This document shows, piece after piece, positions 6,726 through 14,229 of a stretch of 14,229 nucleotides of DNA. A program made the position numbers and the translations under genes. Where the stretch lies: contig JAQWCT010000035.1 of assembly GCA_028705785.1 (NCBI GenBank), forward strand, positions 1 through 14,229, read 5' to 3'. The stretch's first letter is position 1. Every line of letters starts with the position of its first letter. Source of the stretch: Sulfurospirillaceae bacterium (lineage in GTDB: Bacteria; Campylobacterota; Campylobacteria; Campylobacterales; Sulfurospirillaceae). The notes under the pieces were generated by a model. That model had not been told where the DNA came from and did no database searches. It was given only the letters and a program-made list of their open reading frames with translations.

Positions 6726-8827
6726 CCTTTCACGCTCCTATCTCTAGGATGAGTTTAGGAGATGATACGACTTTACATATCATTGATAACCATTGTGCTT
6801 TGCATAAAATTGATTTAACACGGTTAGAAATTATTAAAAGTACTTCATTGTCCAATATGTATGAGCAAACACTTTTTGATTATTATAAACAACCTTTTGC
6901 TTTAGGAAAACATCGGGTTTATATTTCATTTTTAAAACAAGGATCAGAGTATATTCTCGATACAGCTTCCAAATTAACCCAAGTTTCTCATTTTGAATAT
7001 AACAAAAATGCTGAGGTTACTAAAGCGACTTTCAGTATCAACGATAAATTACTGATTACGGGGAACGAAAAGGGAAAAACCTATGTTATCAACGCTGAAG
7101 ATGGAAGCATTCAAGCCGAGCTTCCTCGTTCTAGTGATACCATTACAGCTGTGGCTATCTCAGATGAATTTAAACTCGCAGCACGAGCCTCATTTTCAAA
7201 AACATTATTGATTTACAAATTTAACAGCCAAAAAGTAGTTTTTGAAACAAAATTAGATGCTGTAGTTGAAATGGTTTCTTTTGTAGATGAAAATACGCTT
7301 TTAGCAATCACCCGTAATGGGAAAATTATCAAAGTAGATATTGATAAAGCAAAAGTGGTACAAGAAACATTGCTTGATGAAAATTTATGGCCCTCTGTGA
7401 TAACCCTTTCTCATAGTAAAAAATTTGTTTATGTGGGGACAAGAGAGTCAGTCCTTTTTGCCTTACATGTAAAGACGCTAGACCTTTTATTTCAAGTGAA
7501 ACTTCCCTATGTTGGTATCACTTCTATGGTTCGAAGTCCACACTATTTTATTGTTGGATTTAAAACAGGTGAGGTGGTCTTTTTTAATCACAGAGAATTT
7601 GAAGAGCAATTTATCATCAATATTAAACTCAAAAAAATAAAAGAGGCTTTATTATTTTTCAAAAAGAATATTTTTTTAATGTCACATCGTGAAACAAGAT
7701 ATATATATGACTATTGGTTAGAACAAAAAGAGACCATTAGCAATCTTTTATCGCTAGGTGAAATTGATCAAGCCAAGCTTTTGGCTGAGCCGTTTTTATT
7801 TCATCCAAAATGTACGCTTGAATTTTCAGAGCTAGAACTCTTACAGCCTGATTTAGTGGCATTACAGAGGTATCTTAGAAGTTTAAGTATGGCAGCAGCT
7901 TATTCTTTGGTTATTGCTAGACCCATTTTGAGAAAGAGTTCTATTTTTGGCAAAATAGAAGCATTGTGGAATAAAAGTTTGCAAAAAGCACAGATTTTAC
8001 TCTCACGGGATCCCATTCTCAATAAAGATATGGCAAGAGAGAGCTTGAGATTGTTTTGGGATGTAGAAGAGAAAAAACCTATTATTGAAAATATGCTTCA
8101 AAATGCACGGGTTTTCATGCTCGCCGAATCTGCGATTAAAAATAAAAATTTTGCACTATACTTCAAAATGGTTGCGCAAAATTATTTCTTAGAATTTACA
8201 CCTTTGTATAAAAAAGTATTGCTTTTAGGTGAAAAGTTGCAAATGCAAATCGTTGCACTCGTAGAAGCAAAAAACTATCAACAGTCACTCTCTTTGGCAG
8301 GAGTTTTAGTGCAATTTACACCTTACCTAAATCAAGCAATAAGGTTTAAAGAAGTTTCCCATGCATTGATAATCTTAGAGTATCAGATGGAACATAATAT
8401 GCTCAAAGAGGCGGTTAAGACGCAAGATCAATTTAAATTACAAATGAATTATGCCCCTATTCAACAGTTAGAAGAGATGAAACTCGTTTTTCAAAAAGAA
8501 CAGTTAGAAGCGCTTGCACAAAAACACTATGCTCAAGTGTATAAGGCAGTAACTCCCTACATGAAGCTATCAGTGTGTACAACTAATGTATCTATGGTGA
8601 TGAAAAAGATGTATATTGAACAATTCAAAGACGCTTATGCTAGCTTTGAAAACAACATCAATTGGGAAAAAACATTTGCAGCATATTTGAATTTCTTTAC
8701 ACTCGATAAGCTTTTAGTTGAATTTGCCAAAGAAAGCAATACGCTTGAAATTCTCAGAACTATTCCCTTAGTAGAAATTAATCGAGAGGGGATGATGTAT
8801 CCTCAAAGTATTTTGATTAAGGGTTAA
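6701..8827 (+). CDS. Large protein with predicted beta-propeller and alpha-helical repeat halves
   Basis: I do not recognise a named family for this 708-residue protein. No signal peptide or membrane segment is evident. Roughly residues 1-320 consist of short beta-strand repeats of WD40-like character, such as LLITGNEKGKTYVINAEDGS, AISDEFKLAARAS and KFVYVGTRESVLFALHV, and suggest a beta-propeller. From about residue 330 to the end the chain is almost wholly helical, with many Leu/Ala/Lys-rich amphipathic stretches, suggesting an alpha-solenoid. Such a build usually serves as a scaffold or protein-binding platform; no catalytic motif is visible. The ATG at 6701 lies inside the REC-PAS gene (25-base overlap), with AGAGG about 10 bases upstream, so translation is coupled. 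A later ATG at 6749 is possible but has a weaker ribosome site. A role as effector or scaffold of the REC-PAS protein is inferred from this coupling. The stop codon TAA overlaps the opposing stop in the palindrome TTAA. Confidence 0.8.
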   Translation: MLPSSRTITFHAPISRMSLGDDTTLHIIDNHCALHKIDLTRLEIIKSTSLSNMYEQTLFDYYKQPFALGKHRVYISFLKQGSEYILDTASKLTQVSHFEYNKNAEVTKATFSINDKLLITGNEKGKTYVINAEDGSIQAELPRSSDTITAVAISDEFKLAARASFSKTLLIYKFNSQKVVFETKLDAVVEMVSFVDENTLLAITRNGKIIKVDIDKAKVVQETLLDENLWPSVITLSHSKKFVYVGTRESVLFALHVKTLDLLFQVKLPYVGITSMVRSPHYFIVGFKTGEVVFFNHREFEEQFIINIKLKKIKEALLFFKKNIFLMSHRETRYIYDYWLEQKETISNLLSLGEIDQAKLLAEPFLFHPKCTLEFSELELLQPDLVALQRYLRSLSMAAAYSLVIARPILRKSSIFGKIEALWNKSLQKAQILLSRDPILNKDMARESLRLFWDVEEKKPIIENMLQNARVFMLAESAIKNKNFALYFKMVAQNYFLEFTPLYKKVLLLGEKLQMQIVALVEAKNYQQSLSLAGVLVQFTPYLNQAIRFKEVSHALIILEYQMEHNMLKEAVKTQDQFKLQMNYAPIQQLEEMKLVFQKEQLEALAQKHYAQVYKAVTPYMKLSVCTTNVSMVMKKMYIEQFKDAYASFENNINWEKTFAAYLNFFTLDKLLVEFAKESNTLEILRTIPLVEINREGMMYPQSILIKG
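7463..7472. repeat. TTACATGTAA palindrome, copy 3
   Basis: Inside the propeller-solenoid gene, read as A-LHV-K. It shares GCC upstream and AG downstream with copy 2 in the coding direction. Confidence 0.6.
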
Positions 8828-10809
8828 AAAATCTCTGGTTTGCCAAAAGCGTAACCTTGTGAGTAGTCAATGCCCATCTCTTGAACGATATGGAAGATAG
8901 TTTCATTTTCAACAAATTCTGCAACTGTTTTCATATGTTGTTTTTTAGCAAACATAATGATGGTTTCGACAATATTGCGATTGAGCCTATTTTGGTCAAG
9001 ATTTTTAATCAACCCACCGTCAATTTTTAAGATATCAGGTTCATAATTAAGCAATCGTTCAAAGTTAGAATACCCTGTTCCAAAATCGTCAATGGCTATC
9101 TTCACATTTTGCGTCTTAACACGATGGATAAAAGCTTGAATGAGCCCAAAATCTTTGATAGTTTCACTCTCCAAAAGCTCAAAAACCACTCTGTGGGCAG
9201 AGTCCTCGTACTGGGAAAGCAGTTCAAAGATATAAGCACGAATTTCTTCTTGTTCAATATCAAAGACAGAGAGATTAATAGAAATTTCTTTATCGGTGCG
9301 CAAGAGCGCTAAAAAGGAATTTTCTAAGACAATTTTAGTAATTTTTGAGTAATACCTTCCTTTTTTAGCTATATCTAAAAAATGATAAGGAGAGAGAAGT
9401 CTACCACTTTCATCGATAATGCGTACCAATGATTCATACTTTTCGACTTCTAAAGTCAAGTTGTTAACAATGGGCTGAAAATAAGAGATGACTTTGTTAT
9501 TATCCAATGCCGTTTTGATGGTATGAATAGTTTCGATATTTTTTAAAGCATTTTCGTGTTCAACGCCAGAGAGTCCATCGGCATAAATGATAGATTGTTT
9601 TTCTTTGATGGCTTTTTCAATACCAATCTTAGCATCTTCAAAAATCTTAAATACACCATAAGTAAAACTGCAAATCACAGAGATATCATATTCGATACTT
9701 TCCATCTTTACAGAGTATTCTTTGACATTGACCAGTAGTGCTTCGATAACTTTTTGAATCTCTTCAACACTGGCTTGACAACTGCGTCTGTCTATTGCTA
9801 GCGCATAGAGTCCATTTTCAAGTTGGTATACTTTTTGAAAGCCCCAAATATTAGGCATAAGATAGAGTAAGACTCGACCAAAAGAGTCTTCGATTTTTTC
9901 AACACTCTCACGATCATAAAATTTTTCTAAAGTATCATAATCTTCGATTTGCACTAAAATAAGAACCGCGAGTCTATTGGCTTCAAGGTAATCAAAAAGT
10001 TGTTTTTTATCGCTCATAATTTCAGTGATGTCATGTCGTAAAGAGATGTATTCTACAATCTCTCCCTTACTGTTAAGTATCGGCTGTACAGTGGTTTTAA
10101 CATAATAGGAATCACCATTTTTGGCACGATTTTTGACCACACCTTGCCATGTCTCTTTTTTATCTTTGATAGTTTCCCATAAATTTTTGAAAGCAGAAGA
10201 GGGCATATCGGGATGTCGTACGATGTTATGAGGTTTTCCGATAAGTTCGTGAGGACGGTATCCTGAAATTTGGCAAAATTTTTCATTAACAAAAGTGATG
10301 TTTCCCTTAAGGTCAGTTTTTGAGATGATAGAGCTTTTATTGGTGATATCTTGGTACTGTTTTAAGAGGTTTAGACTTTGAATATGATCTTTATAAAGCG
10401 ATATCTTATCGACGACTTTGGAAAGTGTTTGGGAAAGCTGGTTGAGTTTGAGTGGTTTAAATACATAGCCATCTACACCTAATTCAATGGTTCTTTCGAA
10501 ATAAGTAGAATCATTGTGTGCGGAAATAACCACAATGGCAATCTCTTTATTTTCCTCTCTGATAGCTTGAATCATTTCGATGCCACCGAGTTTTGGCATG
10601 AGAAGATCGGTGATGATAAGGTCTATTGAAGAAGCATTTTCACGGTAAAGCTTGAGCCCTTCTTCTCCATTAGTCGCAACTTTCATTGTTTCAAAAAAGC
10701 CTTTAAGGATAGGTATCATTGCTTCCGAGGTTGCAATGTCATCTTCCACATACAATAACGAGATAGGGCGACATCGTTCTGTTAATTTGATAAAGGCATT
10801 ATCTTTCAT
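8824..10809 (-). CDS. Response regulator with Aer-like PAS, degenerate GGDEF and EAL domains
   Basis: A 661-residue cytoplasmic regulator, probably a c-di-GMP phosphodiesterase with two inputs. The receiver domain (about 14-130) has E22/D23/D24, D68 (ITDLLMP), S96 and K118. The PAS domain (about 160-265) closely follows the Aer pattern: SGYRPHELIGKPHNIVRHPD, then W221 and KNRAKNGDSYYV. R198, H199, D201 and W221 correspond to positions that bind FAD in E. coli Aer, so a flavin redox or oxygen input is likely though unproven. The GGDEF-like domain (about 275-415) has QLENGLYAL in place of the signature and cannot be a normal cyclase. The EAL domain (about 435-661) has ESL for EAL (E459) and keeps IDDFGTGYSNF, LKIDGG, VAEFVENE and SQGYAFGKP, so activity is plausible. 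It starts 3 bases after psd on the same strand, so the two are probably cotranscribed. Confidence 0.9.
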   Translation of the reverse strand: MKDNAFIKLTERCRPISLLYVEDDIATSEAMIPILKGFFETMKVATNGEEGLKLYRENASSIDLIITDLLMPKLGGIEMIQAIREENKEIAIVVISAHNDSTYFERTIELGVDGYVFKPLKLNQLSQTLSKVVDKISLYKDHIQSLNLLKQYQDITNKSSIISKTDLKGNITFVNEKFCQISGYRPHELIGKPHNIVRHPDMPSSAFKNLWETIKDKKETWQGVVKNRAKNGDSYYVKTTVQPILNSKGEIVEYISLRHDITEIMSDKKQLFDYLEANRLAVLILVQIEDYDTLEKFYDRESVEKIEDSFGRVLLYLMPNIWGFQKVYQLENGLYALAIDRRSCQASVEEIQKVIEALLVNVKEYSVKMESIEYDISVICSFTYGVFKIFEDAKIGIEKAIKEKQSIIYADGLSGVEHENALKNIETIHTIKTALDNNKVISYFQPIVNNLTLEVEKYESLVRIIDESGRLLSPYHFLDIAKKGRYYSKITKIVLENSFLALLRTDKEISINLSVFDIEQEEIRAYIFELLSQYEDSAHRVVFELLESETIKDFGLIQAFIHRVKTQNVKIAIDDFGTGYSNFERLLNYEPDILKIDGGLIKNLDQNRLNRNIVETIIMFAKKQHMKTVAEFVENETIFHIVQEMGIDYSQGYAFGKPEIF

Positions 10810-10812
10810 TTT

Positions 10813-11640
10813 TTAGACCTTCATTCCTAAATTCATGCCAAATCGAATAGAAGATATTTCTTTGACTTGGAGTTCAATACTCTCTTTTTCAAAAAGCATC
10901 ACAATGGTAGAGCCCATCTCAAAATGTCCTAATTCTTCACCTTTATGAAGCTTGATATTGTCATACATGTAACATTGTTGAATGTCACCTTTAGCGTTAG
11001 TTTGGATTTTTTTATCAAATACGAAAGCCATTTTCCCCACATTAAGAGCGCCAACAAAAACCATGTAAAACAGTTTTCCTTCCATGGTGTAGCATTCTAA
11101 AACGACGCGTTCATTTTCGATAAAAAGGCCCTGTATCTTTTTGAGCCATTTTAAATTAACAGGGTATAGTTTTCCAGGGATATGAACAGCTTTGCGAATA
11201 TACATATCAACAGGTGAATGATAACGATGATAGTCTTTAGGCGAGAGATAAAAGTTAATAAATGAACCACCATCAAGTCTATCTTTTTCTTTTTTGGCGA
11301 TAAAATCTCCCAATAATCCTCTCACATCATAGGTAAAACCTTTAATCTGTAAGGCTAAATCTTCTTTAATGTCACCACACGCACTAATGAAACTATCACA
11401 AGGAGAGATAAAAGATTTTCCAGTACCTTCAAGGGCGCGTGGTATTTTAAGACTTCTGGTAAAAAGCTTGTTCAATGTCGGATAATGGGATACTTCTTCA
11501 AATTCACCCAAATCAACTTTCATCAGTTTTACATAAGCCCTATTAACGCAAATCTGTAAAGATAAAGCAAATTTTTTGTTAGCAAATATGCCAAAAATAC
11601 GAGACAAACATGAAGTTTTAAAGGTTGTATATCGTTGCAT
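10813..11640 (-). CDS. psd: Phosphatidylserine decarboxylase
   Basis: This pyruvoyl enzyme makes phosphatidylethanolamine from phosphatidylserine at the inner membrane. The 275-residue proenzyme carries the self-cleavage motif GST (residues 243-245, in FEMGSTIVMLF), where the usual form is LGST. Cleavage before the serine would give a large beta chain and a short alpha chain of about 32 residues carrying the pyruvoyl group. D82 in SPCDS and the histidines of DYHRYHSP (H138, H141) provide the residues expected for self-processing. I chose the ATG at 11640 because it has a purine-rich GGAAAAGAG just upstream; a TTG at 11655 would add MEKRI. It is first in a probable two-gene operon with the downstream REC-PAS-GGDEF-EAL gene, which is an unusual partner for a lipid enzyme. 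Confidence 0.95.
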   Translation of the reverse strand: MQRYTTFKTSCLSRIFGIFANKKFALSLQICVNRAYVKLMKVDLGEFEEVSHYPTLNKLFTRSLKIPRALEGTGKSFISPCDSFISACGDIKEDLALQIKGFTYDVRGLLGDFIAKKEKDRLDGGSFINFYLSPKDYHRYHSPVDMYIRKAVHIPGKLYPVNLKWLKKIQGLFIENERVVLECYTMEGKLFYMVFVGALNVGKMAFVFDKKIQTNAKGDIQQCYMYDNIKLHKGEELGHFEMGSTIVMLFEKESIELQVKEISSIRFGMNLGMKV

Positions 11641-11667
11641 AATTCTCTTTTCCAATATTTTATTTCG

Positions 11668-11698
11668 ATTATACCAAATGAACCATTTTTTTTTACAA
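11668..11698 (-). promoter_or_regulatory. Candidate sigma-70 promoter for psd and the following regulator gene
   Basis: On the minus strand TTGTAA (complement of 11693-11698) is followed after 19 bases by a perfect TATAAT (complement of 11668-11673), preceded by TGG. It lies about 28 bases upstream of the psd ATG. The spacer is slightly long. The divergent diguanylate cyclase gene must start from the same intergenic region (11641-11756). There I see only weak -10-like sequences on the plus strand, such as TATGAT at 11701-11706. Confidence 0.5.
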
Positions 11699-11756
11699 TT
11701 TATGATAAAATTTTAGATTGTGTGTTTCAGATTTTTTTTAAAAGGAATATTAATTG

Positions 11757-13622
11757 ATGAATAAGATGACGAATTTTTGGGAACGCTTTGTTCAGTTTAT
11801 TACTTTTATCAATCTCCCTATTCGAAAGAAATTTTTACTTTTTGAAGTAGGAACTTTTTTCTGGTTTGCCCTTGTTGGCATTTTGTGTGTTTCGTCTTTA
11901 AGCTTTATACATTATCGTTATACGCAAATTACCCAAACGACTTTGCCTTATACTAAATTGATTTATGCTATTTCTTCGGAACTCTATTCTCTTGAAAAGA
12001 GAGTTACCTTGGGCGAAGATGAGGTTACGCTTCTTACGGTTAAAACTTCCATTACGCAGATGAAAAATGCCATTGCTGAAGCGATGCTAAAGATACAAAA
12101 AAATCCTACCAGTGGCAATATCTTTGAAGCCGTTATCAATTCTTTATCCAAAGAAGATACCCAAAGTTTAAGTGCCCTGCAAGCTATTTCAAAAGAACTC
12201 AATGCCATGGAAGCTTTGACCCAGACAAAAATAGAAGGATTATCATCGGTTCAAAAAGAAGAGATGAGAAAAAAATTAGGCTTACATGTAAAGAATACAC
12301 AACAATTAACACAATCCTTTTCACTGCGTATTGATGGTCTTTACGACACTTATAGTTTACAAATAAACGATACGATTCGCCTTTCTATCAACACGATTGC
12401 TATGGTTATCATTTTTGCCCTTTTGTTACTGTTCTTTTTCACAAGATGGTTACAAGAAGCTTTTTCTAAACCTATAGAATCGATGATTCAACAGATTCAT
12501 TCCATTGGAACAGGCGAAGTAGATTTGACGAAAAAACTTCAAATCAAGTCTAAAGATGAGATAGGAACGCTGTCCAAAGAGTTCAATAAACTCGTTGATA
12601 GTGTCTATGGTGTCACCGTTTTTAAAAAAGTCATCGAAGAAGATAGTTCCTTAGAGGTCGTGTATGGACGACTAGGTGAGGTTTTTGAAAAAGAAGCAGG
12701 TATGAAAAATTATCGTATCTTTGATGTTAATGCTGCCAAAGGAACGATGAGTGTAGTGTATCCACATATTTTTGATGAAAAAGAGTTTTTGAGTTGCAAT
12801 GAGGAAATCTTACACAGTTGCACCCTTTGTCGTGCCCAAAAAACAGGACATAAAATCTCTTCGTTTGAGTTTGAAGGTGTATGTAAAGAGTTTATAAAAG
12901 AAGATGGCAAAGCCCATGTTTGTATCCCCATCATTGTAGCAGGTCATGCGGGGGCTGTTGTCCAATTTGTATTTGAAAATTGTCATACCGCACATGAAAT
13001 GGAAGCGGTGAATGAGAAGATTTTTAAAGCAGAAAGTTATATCAAAAATTCCATTTCTGTTATTGAAACCAAAAGATTGATGAATACACTTCGTGAATCC
13101 TCGTTAGTCGATGGGCTGACAGGATTGTACAATCGTCGTTTCTTGCAAGACCATTCTAATCAAATCATTGCTAGTGCCCTTAGGCGCAAAAAGCAGATTA
13201 GTCTATTGATGTGCGATATGGACTACTTTAAACAAGTCAATGATAAATATGGGCATGATGTGGGAGATAGTGTGCTTAAAGAGACTTCTCATATCTTGAA
13301 AAAGTGTGTCAGAGACTCCGATATTGTTATCCGTTTTGGTGGCGAAGAGTTCTTGATACTTCTTATTGATACCGAAGTGGGTTATGGTTTAAGTGTGGCA
13401 GAAAAAATCCGCCTTTCTGTTGAAGAGTTCAATTTTAAAACGACTGATGGCATTTTGAAAAAGACGATTAGCATGGGTATTAGTGATTTCCCTAACGATA
13501 CTGATGGTTTCTGGCAAGCTATCAAGTTTGCGGATGTGGCATTGTATAAAGCCAAAGAGATGGGAAGAAATAGATGTATACAATTTAGCAATGAACTTTG
13601 GGACCAAAAGGCAAGCTTTTAG
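11757..13622 (+). CDS. Membrane diguanylate cyclase with HAMP, Cys-rich GAF-like and GGDEF domains
   Basis: A 621-residue inner-membrane protein that should make c-di-GMP from GTP. Membrane segment 1 is at about 27-50. A mostly helical periplasmic sensor (about 51-210) probably forms a four-helix bundle. Membrane segment 2 is at about 211-229 and HAMP at about 230-285. A GAF-like domain (about 295-435) carries C347, C355, C358, C376, C389 and C409, including CTLC, so metal, haem or thiol sensing is possible. The GGDEF domain (about 445-615) has DGLTGLYNRR, DMDYFKQVND and the active signature GGEEF (528-532). An RxxD inhibitory site (R519, D522) lies five residues before it, so product feedback is likely. 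AAGGA at 11742-11746 precedes two possible starts, TTG 11754 (7 bases) and ATG 11757 (10 bases); I use the ATG. It is the only GGDEF domain in the window with an intact active site. Its stop overlaps the helicase start by one base. Confidence 0.92.
   Translation: MNKMTNFWERFVQFITFINLPIRKKFLLFEVGTFFWFALVGILCVSSLSFIHYRYTQITQTTLPYTKLIYAISSELYSLEKRVTLGEDEVTLLTVKTSITQMKNAIAEAMLKIQKNPTSGNIFEAVINSLSKEDTQSLSALQAISKELNAMEALTQTKIEGLSSVQKEEMRKKLGLHVKNTQQLTQSFSLRIDGLYDTYSLQINDTIRLSINTIAMVIIFALLLLFFFTRWLQEAFSKPIESMIQQIHSIGTGEVDLTKKLQIKSKDEIGTLSKEFNKLVDSVYGVTVFKKVIEEDSSLEVVYGRLGEVFEKEAGMKNYRIFDVNAAKGTMSVVYPHIFDEKEFLSCNEEILHSCTLCRAQKTGHKISSFEFEGVCKEFIKEDGKAHVCIPIIVAGHAGAVVQFVFENCHTAHEMEAVNEKIFKAESYIKNSISVIETKRLMNTLRESSLVDGLTGLYNRRFLQDHSNQIIASALRRKKQISLLMCDMDYFKQVNDKYGHDVGDSVLKETSHILKKCVRDSDIVIRFGGEEFLILLIDTEVGYGLSVAEKIRLSVEEFNFKTTDGILKKTISMGISDFPNDTDGFWQAIKFADVALYKAKEMGRNRCIQFSNELWDQKASF
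12282..12291. repeat. TTACATGTAA palindrome, copy 4
   Basis: Inside the diguanylate cyclase gene, read as G-LHV-K. It shares the 14-base string CTTACATGTAAAGA with copy 3. Confidence 0.6.
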
Positions 13623-14229
13623 TGAAAAATAACAATTTTAATCAGTATATAACCGACCCTGCAATGCTACAAAATCTTAGCGATATAGGCTATGCGCAGA
13701 TTACTCCTATCCAACAAGCGTGTTTACCCCTAGTAATAGCTGGCAAAGTCGAGACAGCCAAAGCCATAACAGGCAGTGGCAATACAGCCGCCTTTGGTGT
13801 ACCGATCCTTTTGCGCTAACATCTAAGGAAAATGAGCATCCAATCCCTCGTCCTTTGCCCCACAAGAGAACTAGCCGAACAAGTAGCAAGTGAGCTTCGC
13901 AAATTTGCAAGGTCATCTCACAATGTCAAGATTTTACTCCTTTGCGGAGGTGTTCCTTGCCGTCAGCAACGCTTTTCGCTTGAACATGGCGCACACATCA
14001 TCGTAGGAACACCAGGGAGAATTTTGCAACATTTGGAAGAGGGCGCTTTATTTTTAAATGATGTAGAAACCCTTGTTTTAGATGAAGCAGATAGAATGCT
14101 CGATATGGGCTTTTTTGAAGACATCGAAAAAATTATCAGCAAAGTTCCGACCAAACGCCAAACCCTCCTTTTCTCAGCCACTTTCCCCAAAGAGATAGAA
14201 CGCATCTGCAAGCAAGTGCAAAATGATGC
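13622..14229 (+). pseudogene. dbpA: DEAD-box RNA helicase of the DbpA type, damaged and cut by the window end
   Basis: The N-terminal helicase domain of a DEAD-box ATP-dependent RNA helicase can be read in one frame from GTG 13622, which shares its G with the stop of the cyclase gene, to the window end. AAGG at 13608-13611 can serve as ribosome site. Motifs in order are the Q motif (GYAQITPIQQ), motif I, PTREL, TPGR, DEAD (with RMLDMGF) and SAT (FSAT). There are two lesions. In motif I the lysine codon is AAT, giving GSGNT for GSGKT, which should abolish ATP binding. A TAA at 13817-13819 then interrupts the frame, which reopens without any shift. A possible restart at ATG 13832 follows AAGGA closely. 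Similarity to DbpA is by pattern only; the C-terminal half and any RNA-binding domain lie outside. A few sampled lines look more GC-rich than the rest (about 40-45% against about 30% in a sampled kinase line). Confidence 0.8.

Noticed and set aside
13963..14211. 82-residue minus-strand frame at the window end
   Set aside because: It is antisense to the DEAD and SAT motifs of the helicase gene, which are clearly the coding sense.

Overview
The window is AT-rich, densely packed bacterial DNA. The likely source is a member of the Campylobacterota (formerly Epsilonproteobacteria), in the Sulfurospirillum/Arcobacter range. This is inferred from base composition, from the style of the histidine kinases (H-box of the IAHQWRQPL type, IFxPYFSTK and GLGLYMSK in the ATPase domain), and from stand-alone receiver proteins with a YVEDD start and a SAHN switch motif. 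No RNA gene or CRISPR array was found. No complete mobile element was found.

Layout. Bases 1 to about 219 match nothing next to them and abut a 5'-truncated histidine kinase (220-756). A full-size Cache-domain histidine kinase follows (759-2929), broken by a one-base frameshift at an A7 tract. It overlaps a REC-GGDEF-EAL response regulator (2919-4646). An OmpR/PhoB-type regulator lies on the minus strand (4638-5327) and shares a divergent promoter region with a REC-PAS protein (5436-6725). That gene overlaps a large protein with a predicted beta-propeller and alpha-solenoid (6701-8827). On the minus strand, psd (10813-11640) is followed 3 bases later by a REC-PAS-GGDEF-EAL protein (8824-10809). 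Divergent from psd is a membrane diguanylate cyclase with HAMP and a cysteine-rich GAF-like domain (11757-13622). The window ends in a damaged DEAD-box helicase gene of the DbpA type (13622-14229), which has an in-frame stop and a mutated Walker A lysine.

How the genes may work together. Most of the window is a signalling island built around phospho-receivers and cyclic di-GMP. It encodes two kinases, one of them truncated and one frameshifted, and four receiver proteins. Two of the receiver proteins carry apparently intact EAL phosphodiesterase domains behind degenerate GGDEF domains. One separate diguanylate cyclase has an intact GGEEF and I-site. One of the EAL proteins has a PAS domain with the residues that bind FAD in Aer, so redox control of c-di-GMP breakdown is plausible. 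The least ordinary gene is the propeller-solenoid protein, which is translationally coupled to a receiver that has no recognisable output domain. A ten-base palindrome, TTACATGTAA, occurs four times, always inside genes and always in the same codon phase.
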